Made by a program: the position numbers and the translations under genes
From: an uncultured Pelagibacteraceae bacterium
Lineage (GTDB): Bacteria; Pseudomonadota; Alphaproteobacteria; Pelagibacterales; Pelagibacteraceae
DNA: 55,759 nucleotides
Assembly: GCA_902599495.1 (NCBI GenBank)
Contig: CACKFY010000002.1
Location: 1-55,759, forward strand
Reading direction: 5' to 3'
In this document: positions 1 to 8,779 of the stretch, piece by piece
Layout: each line of letters starts with the position of its first letter
Position numbering within the stretch: position 1 is the first letter of the stretch
Notes under the pieces: generated by a model
Databases searched by the model: none
Seen by the model: the letters and a program-made list of their open reading frames with translations, nothing else
What the model was told of the DNA's origin: nothing

Positions 1-1179
1 GCGGAATATGGTTTCAACAAAAGTCATGCAGCAGCATATGCATTAATTGCTTATCAAACAGCTTATTTAAAAACTTATTATAAAGAAGAATTTATAGCCT
101 CAACTATGTCCACGGAATTAACAAATACTAGTAAGTTAAGAGAGTTTGTAGATGAATTAAAAAGATTAAAAGTTGAAGTTATCAGACCAAATATTAATGA
201 TTGTTATGCTGATTTTAAAACAAGTGAAAATCAAATATTTTATGGTTTAAGTGCTATTAAAAATGTGGGAAATGAAGCTATTAAAAATTTGGTAAGAGAG
301 AGAGAAAAAAAAGGTAAGTTTCAATCCTTAATGGATTTTATTAAAAGAGTAAATCCAAAAGACATTAATAAACTTCAACTTGAAGGATTAGTTAAATCTG
401 GCGCTTTTGACTCAATTGAGAAGAATAGAAGAGGTATATTTGAATCTATTCCAAAAATTATTCAATTAAATAAAGTTTTATATGAAGAAAAAATGAGTAA
501 ACAAAGCAATTTATTTGATACTGGAGATAATTTTACAAATGAAAAATTTGAAATTGAGTCAAAAAAAACATGGGATCAAAAAAAACTTTTGAATGAGGAA
601 TTTAAGTCTTTAGGTTTCTATATATCTGACCATCCATTAAATAATTATAAAAATACCTTTCACCAATTAAATATTAAAACATATACAGATTTTATATCAA
701 ACCAAAAAAACGAGGGTATAATATCTGGAACTTTGATGTCTATTCAAGAAAAGAAAAGCTCTAAAGGAACACCTTTTGCAATAGCAAAATTCAGTGATAA
801 TTTTGGTGAATTTGAACTTTTTATTTTTTCAGACTTACTGATCAAAAATAGAGAAATTTTAAAAGAAGGCGAGTCTTATGTTATAACACTTTTAAAAGAT
901 GTAAATATTGATCAAAAAAGAGTAAATGTAAAAAAAATAGTATTATTAGACGATTTAATAAATAGTAGTTATAAAAAAGTATCTATAGAAATTGATGAAA
1001 GACTAGATTTAAATGAATTAAAAAAACTTCTAGAAAAAAAGGGGGAGACAGAGATAGAGTTGATTTTGAGGCAGAAAGATACAAAATTTACTATAAAATT
1101 AGAAAATCCGAGAAAATTTGATTTAAAACTATTTAATGATGTAAAAAACAGAGAATACGTAAAGAAAATAACTTTTTAA
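1..1179 (+). CDS. dnaE: DNA polymerase III subunit alpha, C-terminal part (truncated by window edge)
   Basis: Catalytic alpha subunit of the replicative DNA polymerase; only the last 392 codons are present. The frame is open from base 1, so the first internal ATG (106) is not the start. The fragment opens with the family motif FNKSHAAAYALIAYQTAYLK, followed by the helix-hairpin-helix region (GLSAIKNVGNEAI), the LGFYISDHPL motif near fragment residue 200, and an OB-fold (GIISGTLMSIQEKKSSKG) near residue 240. The stop at 1177-1179 is followed by the rpsB promoter and leader. dnaE upstream of rpsB-tsf is a usual alphaproteobacterial order. Recognition is secure; nothing in the visible part looks broken. 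Confidence 0.97.
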   Translation, partial: AEYGFNKSHAAAYALIAYQTAYLKTYYKEEFIASTMSTELTNTSKLREFVDELKRLKVEVIRPNINDCYADFKTSENQIFYGLSAIKNVGNEAIKNLVREREKKGKFQSLMDFIKRVNPKDINKLQLEGLVKSGAFDSIEKNRRGIFESIPKIIQLNKVLYEEKMSKQSNLFDTGDNFTNEKFEIESKKTWDQKKLLNEEFKSLGFYISDHPLNNYKNTFHQLNIKTYTDFISNQKNEGIISGTLMSIQEKKSSKGTPFAIAKFSDNFGEFELFIFSDLLIKNREILKEGESYVITLLKDVNIDQKRVNVKKIVLLDDLINSSYKKVSIEIDERLDLNELKKLLEKKGETEIELILRQKDTKFTIKLENPRKFDLKLFNDVKNREYVKKITF

Positions 1180-1183
1180 GCTA

Positions 1184-1210
1184 TTGCATTTTTAGATAAT
1201 AAATTATACT
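1184..1210 (+). promoter_or_regulatory. Candidate promoter for rpsB-tsf operon
   Basis: A TTGCAT box (1184-1189) lies 15 bp before TATACT (1205-1210), placing a likely transcription start near 1217, just before the paired RNA leader of rpsB. GATAAT at 1195-1200 is an alternative -10. The spacer is short and the region AT-rich, so this is plausible rather than proven. Confidence 0.45.
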
Positions 1211-1216
1211 AAAGTC

Positions 1217-1295
1217 TAATTTCGCACACAACTTTAAGGGTGAATGCCCCCCGGTCCAAAAATGGAGCAGTTGTGGTGGATAAACCGGAAAAAAA
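1217..1295 (+). ncRNA. Ribosomal protein S2 leader RNA (cis-regulatory pseudoknot upstream of rpsB)
   Basis: This gap is clearly richer in G and C than its surroundings and folds by eye. The outer helix is CACAACT (1227-1233) with AGTTGTG (1269-1275). Inside are a GGG/CCC hairpin (1238-1240 with 1247-1249) and TCCA/TGGA (1255-1258 with 1263-1266). CCGGT (1251-1255) is complementary to ACCGG (1284-1288), which lies outside the outer helix, so this pairing makes a pseudoknot. ACCGG sits 7 nt before the rpsB ATG at the ribosome-binding position, so pseudoknot formation would hide it. A leader element preceding S2 genes was described from intergenic regions of Ca. Pelagibacter ubique (Meyer and colleagues, 2009). 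Autoregulation by S2 is the expected role; the pairing was done by hand. Confidence 0.82.
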
Positions 1296-2081
1296 ATGAA
1301 AGTACCTGAAGTAAATATAAAACAGTTATTAGAAGCAGGTGTTCACCTTGGTCACAAAACCTTGAGGTGGAACCCTAAAATGAAAAGTTTCATTTTTGGT
1401 GAAAAAAATTCCATACATATAATTGATTTAACTCAAACTGTAAATTTTCTAAAATCGGCTCTTGTAGAAGTTCATAAATGTATTGCTTCAGGAGGTAAAA
1501 TACTAATTGTTTCTACAAAAAAACAAGCTTCAGAACAAGTAAGTTCATTAGCGCAAGAAACTTCTCAATATTATGTAAATTATAGATGGCTTGGCGGAAT
1601 GTTAACAAATTGGAATACAATACAAAATTCCATCAAAAGGATGAAATATTTGAATGATCAACTTTCAAAAGATAATATGGGTTTTACCAAAAAAGAAATT
1701 ATCAAATTTGGAAAAGAGCGTGATAAACTACAGAGATCATTAGGCGGAATATCAGAGATGAAAAAACTTCCAAATCTAATTTTTATAATTGATACAAATA
1801 TTGAGTCATTAGCAGTAAATGAAGCAAAAAAATTAGGAATACCAATTGTTGCTATTTTAGACACCAACTCGGATCCTACTGGTATAGAATTTCCAATACC
1901 AGGCAATGATGATGCCAGAAGATCAATTAATCTGTATTGTGATTTGTTAAATAACACTATTAAAGATGCAGAAAAATTTATTGAGAAAAAAAGTGAGGAA
2001 ACTATTTCTGAAAATCAAGAGTCAAAAAAAAATAAACCAAAAACAACCAAGTCTGAAAAAAAAAATTCTCAAAAAAAATAG
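1296..2081 (+). CDS. rpsB: 30S ribosomal protein S2
   Basis: Small-subunit ribosomal protein located on the solvent side near S1. The 261-residue product starts [20 protein letters not shown], with the S2 signature [14 protein letters not shown] at residues 16-29, followed by [11 protein letters not shown] and a conserved end of the core near [13 protein letters not shown]. The last about 25 residues are a Lys/Ser/Glu-rich tail beyond the usual about 240-residue core. ATG 1296 follows the structured leader directly. tsf starts 13 bp downstream, the classical rpsB-tsf pair. Expression is probably controlled by S2 acting on the leader. Confidence 0.98.
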   Translation: MKVPEVNIKQLLEAGVHLGHKTLRWNPKMKSFIFGEKNSIHIIDLTQTVNFLKSALVEVHKCIASGGKILIVSTKKQASEQVSSLAQETSQYYVNYRWLGGMLTNWNTIQNSIKRMKYLNDQLSKDNMGFTKKEIIKFGKERDKLQRSLGGISEMKKLPNLIFIIDTNIESLAVNEAKKLGIPIVAILDTNSDPTGIEFPIPGNDDARRSINLYCDLLNNTIKDAEKFIEKKSEETISENQESKKNKPKTTKSEKKNSQKK

Positions 2082-2094
2082 TCTAATTATTTAA

Positions 2095-2952
2095 ATGTCA
2101 AACAAAAATTTATTAGAAAACGTAAAAAAATTAAGAGAGCTAACTGGTGTTGGATTTAAAGATTGCAAAACTGCAATTGAGGAAAATAAAGGTGACATAG
2201 AAAAATCAATAGAGTTCCTTAGAAAAAAAGGAATGGCAAAAGCATCAAAAAAAATGGGAAGAAATGCTTCCGAAGGACTTGTGCTTGTGTATGAGAAAGA
2301 TGAAGAAATAGCAGCAATCGAAATAAATAGCGAGACAGACTTTGTTGCCAAGAATAAAGATTTTTTAGATTTTAGCAAAGAGATATCGCAAATTAATTTT
2401 GATGTTTCAGGAGACTTAGAAAAATTAAAATCATGTAAAATGAAAAATGGAAATACTGTAAATGATAACTTAATAGCACTTATTTCAAAAATAGGAGAAA
2501 AAATTACAATAAGAAGATCGAAATTTTTTAGTAACAAAGAAGGTAAAAATCATTATTACATTCATTCAGCTGTAGAAAAAAATATAGGAAAAATTGTTTC
2601 TATAGTACAATTATTAAATAACGATAATAATGATTTAGGTCAAAAAATTGCTATGCACATAGCTGCCTCAAGTCCATTAGCCATAGATAAAAATGGTATA
2701 AAAAAAGAAATAATTGATAAAGAATTAGAAATAATTAAAGCAGAATTAGAAAATTCTGGAAAAAAAGGTGATATAGTAGAAAAAATTTCCAAGGGAAAAA
2801 TAAATAAATTTATTTCTGATAATACGTTATTGAATCAATTTTGGATAATGGATCCAAAAAAAAAAGTATCAGATGTTATCAAAGAGAACCAGAAAACAAA
2901 TGAAATAAAGATTGTTGATTTTATCAGATTTAAAGTTGGAGAAGGAGTTTAA
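2095..2952 (+). CDS. tsf: Elongation factor Ts
   Basis: Guanine nucleotide exchange factor that recycles EF-Tu-GDP to EF-Tu-GTP; cytoplasmic. The 285 residues show an N-terminal UBA-like helical domain (LRELTGVGFKDCKTAIEE, about residues 10-30) and the EF-Tu-contacting TDFVAKN motif in the ETDFVAKNKDF stretch near residue 80. Length is usual. The stop codon (2950-2952) directly abuts the frr ATG at 2953, so the two are translationally linked. pyrH, which commonly sits between tsf and frr, is absent here. Confidence 0.97.
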   Translation: MSNKNLLENVKKLRELTGVGFKDCKTAIEENKGDIEKSIEFLRKKGMAKASKKMGRNASEGLVLVYEKDEEIAAIEINSETDFVAKNKDFLDFSKEISQINFDVSGDLEKLKSCKMKNGNTVNDNLIALISKIGEKITIRRSKFFSNKEGKNHYYIHSAVEKNIGKIVSIVQLLNNDNNDLGQKIAMHIAASSPLAIDKNGIKKEIIDKELEIIKAELENSGKKGDIVEKISKGKINKFISDNTLLNQFWIMDPKKKVSDVIKENQKTNEIKIVDFIRFKVGEGV

Positions 2953-3513
2953 ATGAGTTCTGAATTTATTGAAAAAAATTATTCCAACAAGATGGATAAA
3001 ACAATTCAATCATTTAAAAAAGAAATTTCTACTTTAAGAACCGGAAGAGCCAATTCCTCTATGCTTGATATGATCAAAGTTGATGTTTACGGTCAATTAA
3101 TGCCAATAAATCAACTTGCCACTATATCAGTACCAGAGTCTAGATTAATAACTATTCAAGTGTGGGATAAATCGAATGTTACTTTAATTGATAGTGCAAT
3201 TCAAAAATCTGAGCTAGGAGTAAATCCTCAAGTTGATAGCCAATTAATAAGGATTAAAATACCAGATTTGACAGAAGAACGAAGAAAAGAATTGATAAAA
3301 ATTCTAAAAGGCATGACTGAAAAAAATAAAGTTTCAATAAGAAATATAAGAAGAGAAGCGAATGAAGACTTAAAAAAGAAACTCAAAGAAAAAAAAATAA
3401 CTGAAGACCAAAATAAATCTTTTGAAAAAAATACCCAAAAACTTACAGATGATTATATTTCAACAATAGACAAAATAACTGCTGAAAAAGAAAAAGAAAT
3501 AATACAAATATGA
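2953..3513 (+). CDS. frr: Ribosome recycling factor
   Basis: Splits post-termination ribosomes together with EF-G. The product is 186 residues, the standard size. LRTGRANSSMLD (about residues 28-39) and the conserved YGQLMPINQLATISVPESR region are diagnostic, as is the C-terminal RRKELIKILKGMTEKNKVSI helix. It starts immediately after the tsf stop and its last 4 bases overlap the uppS start (ATGA), so translation is coupled along the operon. Confidence 0.97.
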   Translation: MSSEFIEKNYSNKMDKTIQSFKKEISTLRTGRANSSMLDMIKVDVYGQLMPINQLATISVPESRLITIQVWDKSNVTLIDSAIQKSELGVNPQVDSQLIRIKIPDLTEERRKELIKILKGMTEKNKVSIRNIRREANEDLKKKLKEKKITEDQNKSFEKNTQKLTDDYISTIDKITAEKEKEIIQI

Positions 3514-4181
3514 ACAAACTTAACCACATTGCATTCATAATGGATGGTAATGGGCGATGGGGAAAGAAGAAAAAAAAAGGTAGAAATTTTGGTCATTATG
3601 AAGGAGTAAAAACAGTAAAGAAAATTGTACAAGCTTCGATTAAATTTAGAGTACCAATTGTAACTTTTTATGTTTTTTCAACTGAAAACTGGAAAAGACC
3701 AAAAAATGAGATTAATTTTCTTTTCAACTTGGTTAAATCGTACTTTGAAAATGAATTGAACAATGTGATCAAAAATGGAATAAAAATAAATATTTTAGGT
3801 GAATTAAATAAACTTCCAAATAATCTAAAGTTCATATTAAAAAAAACAGTAAAAAAAACAAAAAAAAATAAAAAAATTATTGTCAATCTCGCTCTTAATT
3901 ATGGGTCAAAAAAAGAAATAATTAATACTTTTAAAAAGATAAGGTCTAAAAAGTTTACGGAAAGAAATGTCGATAATAATTTATATACAAAAAGAGTATC
4001 AGATCCAGATATTCTGATTAGAACTGGGGGAAAAAAAAGACTAAGTAACTTTATGCTATGGCAACTGGCATATACAGAGCTGTATTTTTTAGATAAGCTG
4101 TGGCCAGATTTTATGCCAAATGATTTGAAAAAAATTATAAAAGGCTATTATAAAATTAAAAGAAATTTTGGAGGTATTTAA
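3510..4181 (+). CDS. uppS: Undecaprenyl diphosphate synthase (cis-prenyltransferase)
   Basis: Condenses isopentenyl diphosphate with farnesyl diphosphate to make the C55 carrier lipid for peptidoglycan and surface glycans. The IMDGNGRW motif at residues 10-17 carries the catalytic Asp12. VPIVTFYVFSTENWKRPKNE and the C-terminal RLSNFMLWQLAYTELYF match conserved regions of the family. At 223 residues it is slightly shorter than the E. coli enzyme (253). The usual RTSGE-type segment reads RTGGKKRLSNF here, so the Glu is a Lys. It overlaps frr by 4 bp and abuts cdsA. Confidence 0.95.
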   Translation: MNKLNHIAFIMDGNGRWGKKKKKGRNFGHYEGVKTVKKIVQASIKFRVPIVTFYVFSTENWKRPKNEINFLFNLVKSYFENELNNVIKNGIKINILGELNKLPNNLKFILKKTVKKTKKNKKIIVNLALNYGSKKEIINTFKKIRSKKFTERNVDNNLYTKRVSDPDILIRTGGKKRLSNFMLWQLAYTELYFLDKLWPDFMPNDLKKIIKGYYKIKRNFGGI

Positions 4182-4841
4182 TTGAAATCTGAAATAAAAC
4201 AAAGGATAGAAACTGGTTTATTACTTATTCTTCTTTTAATTTTAATGTTTATAAGTAAAACCATATATCTATTTATATCATTAGTAATATTTGCATTATC
4301 TTTTATTGAATTTACTAAAATATCAAAAAAAATTTATAAAACAAATTATCTTAAAAACTTTTTCTCAAATTTATTTTTTGTTACTTATTTATTTTTATTT
4401 TTACTAGTATTTATTTTAGGTATAAATGATATTCATTTTAAAATAATTTTATTTGTAACTTTATTGGTGTGTATAGCGTCAGATATTGGTGGGTTGGTTT
4501 TTGGTAAAATTTTTAAAGGACCAAAACTTACAAAAATAAGCCCTAACAAAACTTTAACTGGTAGTTTTGGATCATTCTTGTTTTCAATTTTAATGGGAAA
4601 TTTTATTTTGAGCTATTTATTTAATACTGAAATAATTTATAATTTCTTATTTGGAGTTATTGTTTCTTTAAGTGTTCAGATAGGAGATTTAATTTTTTCT
4701 TATTTGAAAAGAAAATCTTCAATTAAAAATACAGGCAATATCTTACCTGGCCACGGAGGTATTCTCGATAGAATCGATGGAATTCTTTTAGGTGTTCCTA
4801 TTGGATTAATTTATTTACTGATATTAGTTTTTACGAAATGA
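4182..4841 (+). CDS. cdsA: Phosphatidate cytidylyltransferase
   Basis: Makes CDP-diacylglycerol from CTP and phosphatidic acid; integral inner-membrane enzyme. The 219 residues hold about seven hydrophobic segments and the C-terminal CDP-DG synthase signature ending LPGHGGILDRIDG. The metal-binding Asp pair of the family (GD, then LDR 27 residues later) is present, while the conserved KD inside the signature reads KN. The start is TTG: it lies directly after the uppS stop, GGAGG at 4170-4174 is at ideal spacing, and the first internal Met lies about 20 codons in, inside the first membrane segment. The product is shorter than E. coli CdsA (285). Confidence 0.93.
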   Translation: MKSEIKQRIETGLLLILLLILMFISKTIYLFISLVIFALSFIEFTKISKKIYKTNYLKNFFSNLFFVTYLFLFLLVFILGINDIHFKIILFVTLLVCIASDIGGLVFGKIFKGPKLTKISPNKTLTGSFGSFLFSILMGNFILSYLFNTEIIYNFLFGVIVSLSVQIGDLIFSYLKRKSSIKNTGNILPGHGGILDRIDGILLGVPIGLIYLLILVFTK

Positions 4842-6022
4842 AAAAAAAACTATCAATATTTGGATGCACTGGTTCGATTGGAGATACAACATTTAAGTTA
4901 TTTAATAAAAATAATAAAGAATATGAATTTTATATTCTTACAGGATATAGAAATCTTAAAAAAATAAAATATCTAATTAAAAACTATAAACCTGAATTTT
5001 TTATAATTTTTGATCAAAAAACTTATCTTAAAATTAAGAGTGAATTAAAAGTAAAAAAAACTAAGATTTTAAATTCAAAAAATTATTTTAAATACAAATT
5101 TAAAAAAACTGATCTTTCGATTTCAGCAATACCAGGTATAGCAGGTCTAGAACCTACTTTAAATCTTATAAAAATGAGTAAAAAAATTCTAATTGCAAAT
5201 AAAGAGTCAATTATTTGCGGTTGGCACCTAATTGATAAATTAGTAAAAAAAAACGGTATTAAAATTTTACCTGTAGACTCAGAACATTTTTCGATAATGA
5301 ATTTAATTAGAAATACAAAAAAAAGAAATATAGAAAAAATATATTTAACCGCTTCTGGAGGTCCTTTTTTGAATCATCCACTTAACAAAATGAGTAAAAT
5401 AAAACCGGAAGAAGCTATTAAACATCCAAAGTGGAAAATGGGAAAAAAAATATCAGTAGACTCGGCAACATTAATGAATAAACTTTTTGAAGTTATTGAA
5501 GCTAGCAAGTTATTTTCAATAGAACTGGATAAGATTGAAATTTTAATACATCCACAATCTTTAGTTCATGCGATAGTCAAATTTAAAAGTGGATTATATA
5601 AATTTTTGTATTTTGAAACTGACATGGCTGTTCCTATCGGAAACGCAATATTTGGAGATAATTTTGAGATAAAAAAAATAAAAAAAATTAATTATAAAGT
5701 AAAAAAAAATGAGTCTATTAATCATTTAAATTTTTTTAAAGTAGATAAAAAAAAATTTCCTGCGATTAAGCTAAAACCTATATTGAACAAACATGCTTCA
5801 ACACCTATAATATTAAATGCAGCAAATGAAATATTTGTTGATCAATTTTTAAAAAAAAATATGAGTTTTTGCTCAATAATTAAATATATGTTTGCTCTTT
5901 TAAAAGACCCAAAATTGATAAAATATGCTATAAAAAAACCCTCAAATTTGAAAACTATTTTAACTATCGATAAATGGACAAGAAATAAAGCAATGAAGAT
6001 TATAAATAACAATATTAAATGA
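4838..6022 (+). CDS. dxr: 1-deoxy-D-xylulose 5-phosphate reductoisomerase
   Basis: Second enzyme of the MEP isoprenoid pathway: converts DXP to MEP with NADPH. The 394 residues start with the nucleotide-binding motif FGCTGSIG (residues 8-15). Then come IANKESIICG, the metal-site motif VDSEHFS (about 146), ASGGPF (about 172) and the substrate-loop segment HPKWKMGKKISVDSATLMNK. Length is usual. It overlaps cdsA and bamA by 4 bp each. The gene for the site-2 protease RseP, usually found between dxr and bamA, is not here. IspDF in this window supplies the next pathway steps. Confidence 0.97.
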   Translation: MKKKLSIFGCTGSIGDTTFKLFNKNNKEYEFYILTGYRNLKKIKYLIKNYKPEFFIIFDQKTYLKIKSELKVKKTKILNSKNYFKYKFKKTDLSISAIPGIAGLEPTLNLIKMSKKILIANKESIICGWHLIDKLVKKNGIKILPVDSEHFSIMNLIRNTKKRNIEKIYLTASGGPFLNHPLNKMSKIKPEEAIKHPKWKMGKKISVDSATLMNKLFEVIEASKLFSIELDKIEILIHPQSLVHAIVKFKSGLYKFLYFETDMAVPIGNAIFGDNFEIKKIKKINYKVKKNESINHLNFFKVDKKKFPAIKLKPILNKHASTPIILNAANEIFVDQFLKKNMSFCSIIKYMFALLKDPKLIKYAIKKPSNLKTILTIDKWTRNKAMKIINNNIK

Positions 6023-8250
6023 AAAAAATTTTATTAATTATATCTATAACACTATTTACAAATATTTTATCGGCAGAGGTGATAAAAAAAATTGAAATAA
6101 CGGGGAATGAGAGAATTAGTGATGAAACTATCAAAGTTTATGGAAATTTTTCAATTAATCAAAATATAGATAATTTAAAAATAAATAAGATAATAAAAGA
6201 TTTATACTCTACTAATTTTTTTGAAGATATTGAAGTATCGGTTTCTAATAATACATTATTTGTTAATTTAACAGAGTATCCTGTAATAAATGAAATTATA
6301 ATCATAGGAGAAAAAGCTAATAAATATAAAAAAGCGATAATAGAAAATATAAAATCAAAAAAAAATGGACCATTCGTAAAATCATTAATTGCTGATGATG
6401 AGATAATTATTAAAAAATTGTATGGTTCATTAGGTTTTAATTTTTTAAACGTTAAGTCTAAAATTGAGAGTTTTCCTAAAAAAAGAGTAAATGTTTTTTT
6501 TGAAATAGAAAAAGGTGAAAAAACAAAAATTTCTAAGATAAATTTTAAAGGCGATAGAAAACTTAGGGATAGAAGATTAAGAGATATCATAACTTCACAG
6601 GAAGCACAATTCTGGAAAGTCCTTACAAAAAATATTTATTTGAATCAGGCTAATATTGAATTAGATAAAAGATTATTAACAAATTATTACAAGTCTATTG
6701 GATATTACGATGTAAAGGTATTATCAGAAATAGCTGAATTGGATGAAAATTTTAGCGCTAACTTAACTTTTAACATAGATGCAGGGACAAGATATAGAAT
6801 AAGTAAAATTAGTACCAACGTTGATAACGTATTAGATAAAAAATTATTTTTACCCTTAAACGAAGTTTATTCAGAAGTAATTGGCAGCTATTACTCTCCA
6901 TTTACTGTAAAAAAATTACTTGATGAGCTTGATTTAATTATAAGCAATGAAGATCTTCAATTTGTTGAACATAACGTTAATGAGATAATAAAAGATGACA
7001 CAATTGAAGTTGTAATAAATGTAATTGAAGGAGATAAAATTATTGTAGAAAAGATTGAGATATTAGGAAATTCAGTGACTAATGAGACAGTAATAAGAAG
7101 TGAGCTTTTATTAGACGAGGGTGATCCATATAGTCAAGTTAAAGTCGATAAATCAATATCAAATATAAAAAGCAAAAGAATATTTGCATCCGTAAAAGAA
7201 AGTGTCACTGACGGCTCTACACCAAACTCAAAAAATATAAAAATTACTGTTGAAGAAATGCCAACAGGTGAGATAAGTGCTGGAGCTGGAATTGGTACTA
7301 ACGGCGGTTCTTTTGCATTTAATATAAAAGAAAATAATTGGTTAGGTAAAGGTATTACTCTATCTGCTAATGCTGATGTAAGTGCTGAATCTGTCAGAGG
7401 TTCATTGTCCTTTACCGAACCAAATTATAATTTTACTGGAAAAACTCTTTCATATAATGTCAAAAATATAAAAAATGATAAATCTGACACTTCAGGATAT
7501 GAAAATAATATATTTGGTGCTGGTATTGGATTATCTTATGAAAAATTTAAAAATATATATTTTTCCCCAGGTTTAAATATAACTCATGACGATTTAAAAA
7601 CAGACAGCTCAGCCTCTGCATTATTAAAAAAACAAGCCGGCACTTCAACAGATTTTATGTTTGATTATTCTTTATCTACAGATAAAAGAGACAGGTCATT
7701 TATGCCTACATCAGGATACTTAACATCTTTTTATCAAGAATTACCATTGTATGCAGATCAGCCATATTTGAAAAATAATGTCTCTACAAGACATTATAAA
7801 GAATTAAGCGAAAATGTTGTAGGAGCACTAAAATTTAGCGCTACCGCAATAAACGGTATTGCAGACGAAGATGTGCGTTTAAGTAAAAGATTAACAATAA
7901 GTAGTAATAACTTACGAGGATTTGAACCAGGTAAAGTAGGCCCCAAAGATGGTAATGACTTTATTGGAGGTAATTATGCAACTTCACTTAACCTTGAAGC
8001 TAATTTTCCAAATTTTTTTCCTGAAAAAAGTAATGCTGATATAGGAATGTTTTTAGATGCAGGTAATATCTGGGGAGTGGATTACAGTGACAGCATTGAT
8101 GACTCAAGCAAAATTAGATCAACTATAGGAATTAACACTAGTTGGCTTTCGCCCGCAGGGCCTTTATCATTTATTTTCTCAAAAAATATAACTAAAGCAA
8201 CAACAGATGTCGACCAAAGTTTTAATTTTAGGTTAGGAACAACCTTTTAA
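6019..8250 (+). CDS. bamA: Outer membrane protein assembly factor BamA
   Basis: Central Omp85 component that folds beta-barrel proteins into the outer membrane. The 743-residue product has a signal peptide (about 1-19, ending LSA), POTRA repeats over about residues 20-420 (recurring KIEITGNERIS / KINFKGDRKLRD / KIEILGNSVTNE starts), and a C-terminal 16-strand barrel. The barrel shows GISYEK-like strands, a GFEPGKVGPKDGND lid segment and a terminal Phe (FNFRLGTTF), the expected barrel signal. It overlaps dxr and is followed 1 bp later by the periplasmic chaperone skp, forming an envelope-assembly module. Confidence 0.96.
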   Translation: MKKILLIISITLFTNILSAEVIKKIEITGNERISDETIKVYGNFSINQNIDNLKINKIIKDLYSTNFFEDIEVSVSNNTLFVNLTEYPVINEIIIIGEKANKYKKAIIENIKSKKNGPFVKSLIADDEIIIKKLYGSLGFNFLNVKSKIESFPKKRVNVFFEIEKGEKTKISKINFKGDRKLRDRRLRDIITSQEAQFWKVLTKNIYLNQANIELDKRLLTNYYKSIGYYDVKVLSEIAELDENFSANLTFNIDAGTRYRISKISTNVDNVLDKKLFLPLNEVYSEVIGSYYSPFTVKKLLDELDLIISNEDLQFVEHNVNEIIKDDTIEVVINVIEGDKIIVEKIEILGNSVTNETVIRSELLLDEGDPYSQVKVDKSISNIKSKRIFASVKESVTDGSTPNSKNIKITVEEMPTGEISAGAGIGTNGGSFAFNIKENNWLGKGITLSANADVSAESVRGSLSFTEPNYNFTGKTLSYNVKNIKNDKSDTSGYENNIFGAGIGLSYEKFKNIYFSPGLNITHDDLKTDSSASALLKKQAGTSTDFMFDYSLSTDKRDRSFMPTSGYLTSFYQELPLYADQPYLKNNVSTRHYKELSENVVGALKFSATAINGIADEDVRLSKRLTISSNNLRGFEPGKVGPKDGNDFIGGNYATSLNLEANFPNFFPEKSNADIGMFLDAGNIWGVDYSDSIDDSSKIRSTIGINTSWLSPAGPLSFIFSKNITKATTDVDQSFNFRLGTTF

Positions 8251-8251
8251 A

Positions 8252-8779
8252 ATGCCAAAATTGAAAAAATTTTTCTTAATTTTCATAATTTTAATTGCTT
8301 TTGCAGGAAATAATTTATTTGCAAACGAAGTGTATTTTTTAGATTTTTCAAAAGTTATGAATGAGAGCAAGGCAGGTAAAAAGGCTCAAGATACACTTAA
8401 AAAACTTTTAAAGGATTCAAATAAAAAGTTTAATGAGACAGCAAAAAAATTGAAAGAGGAAGAAAATAAACTTATAAGTCAAAAAAATGCCCTTAATAAA
8501 GAAGACTATAGAAAAAAAGCTGATGAATTAAGAAATAAAGTATTTAATCTTAACAAAGAGCGTCAGAAATCTATTCAGTCGATAGCCAAAAAACGGCAAA
8601 ATGCAAAAGATGAATTATTTAAAAAATTAAATCCTATTCTAGGTAAATATATGGAGGAAAATAATATCCCGCTAGTAATTGACAAAAAAAATGTCTTAAT
8701 GGGTAATAAAAAATTTGAACTTACTTCAAAAATAATTGAAATTTTAAATAATGAATTAAAATCAATTAATTTAAATTAA
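8252..8779 (+). CDS. skp: Skp/OmpH-family periplasmic chaperone
   Basis: Holds unfolded outer-membrane proteins in the periplasm on their way to BamA. The 175 residues begin with a signal peptide (hydrophobic stretch 8-20, likely cleavage after LFA), followed by YFLDFSKVMNESKAGKKAQD and a long charged alpha-helical arm (about residues 45-115, rich in K, E, N and Q) that matches the Skp tentacle. Size and position right after bamA support the call. Sequence identity in this family is always low, so it rests on architecture and context. The last base overlaps the lpxD start. Confidence 0.9.
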   Translation: MPKLKKFFLIFIILIAFAGNNLFANEVYFLDFSKVMNESKAGKKAQDTLKKLLKDSNKKFNETAKKLKEEENKLISQKNALNKEDYRKKADELRNKVFNLNKERQKSIQSIAKKRQNAKDELFKKLNPILGKYMEENNIPLVIDKKNVLMGNKKFELTSKIIEILNNELKSINLN

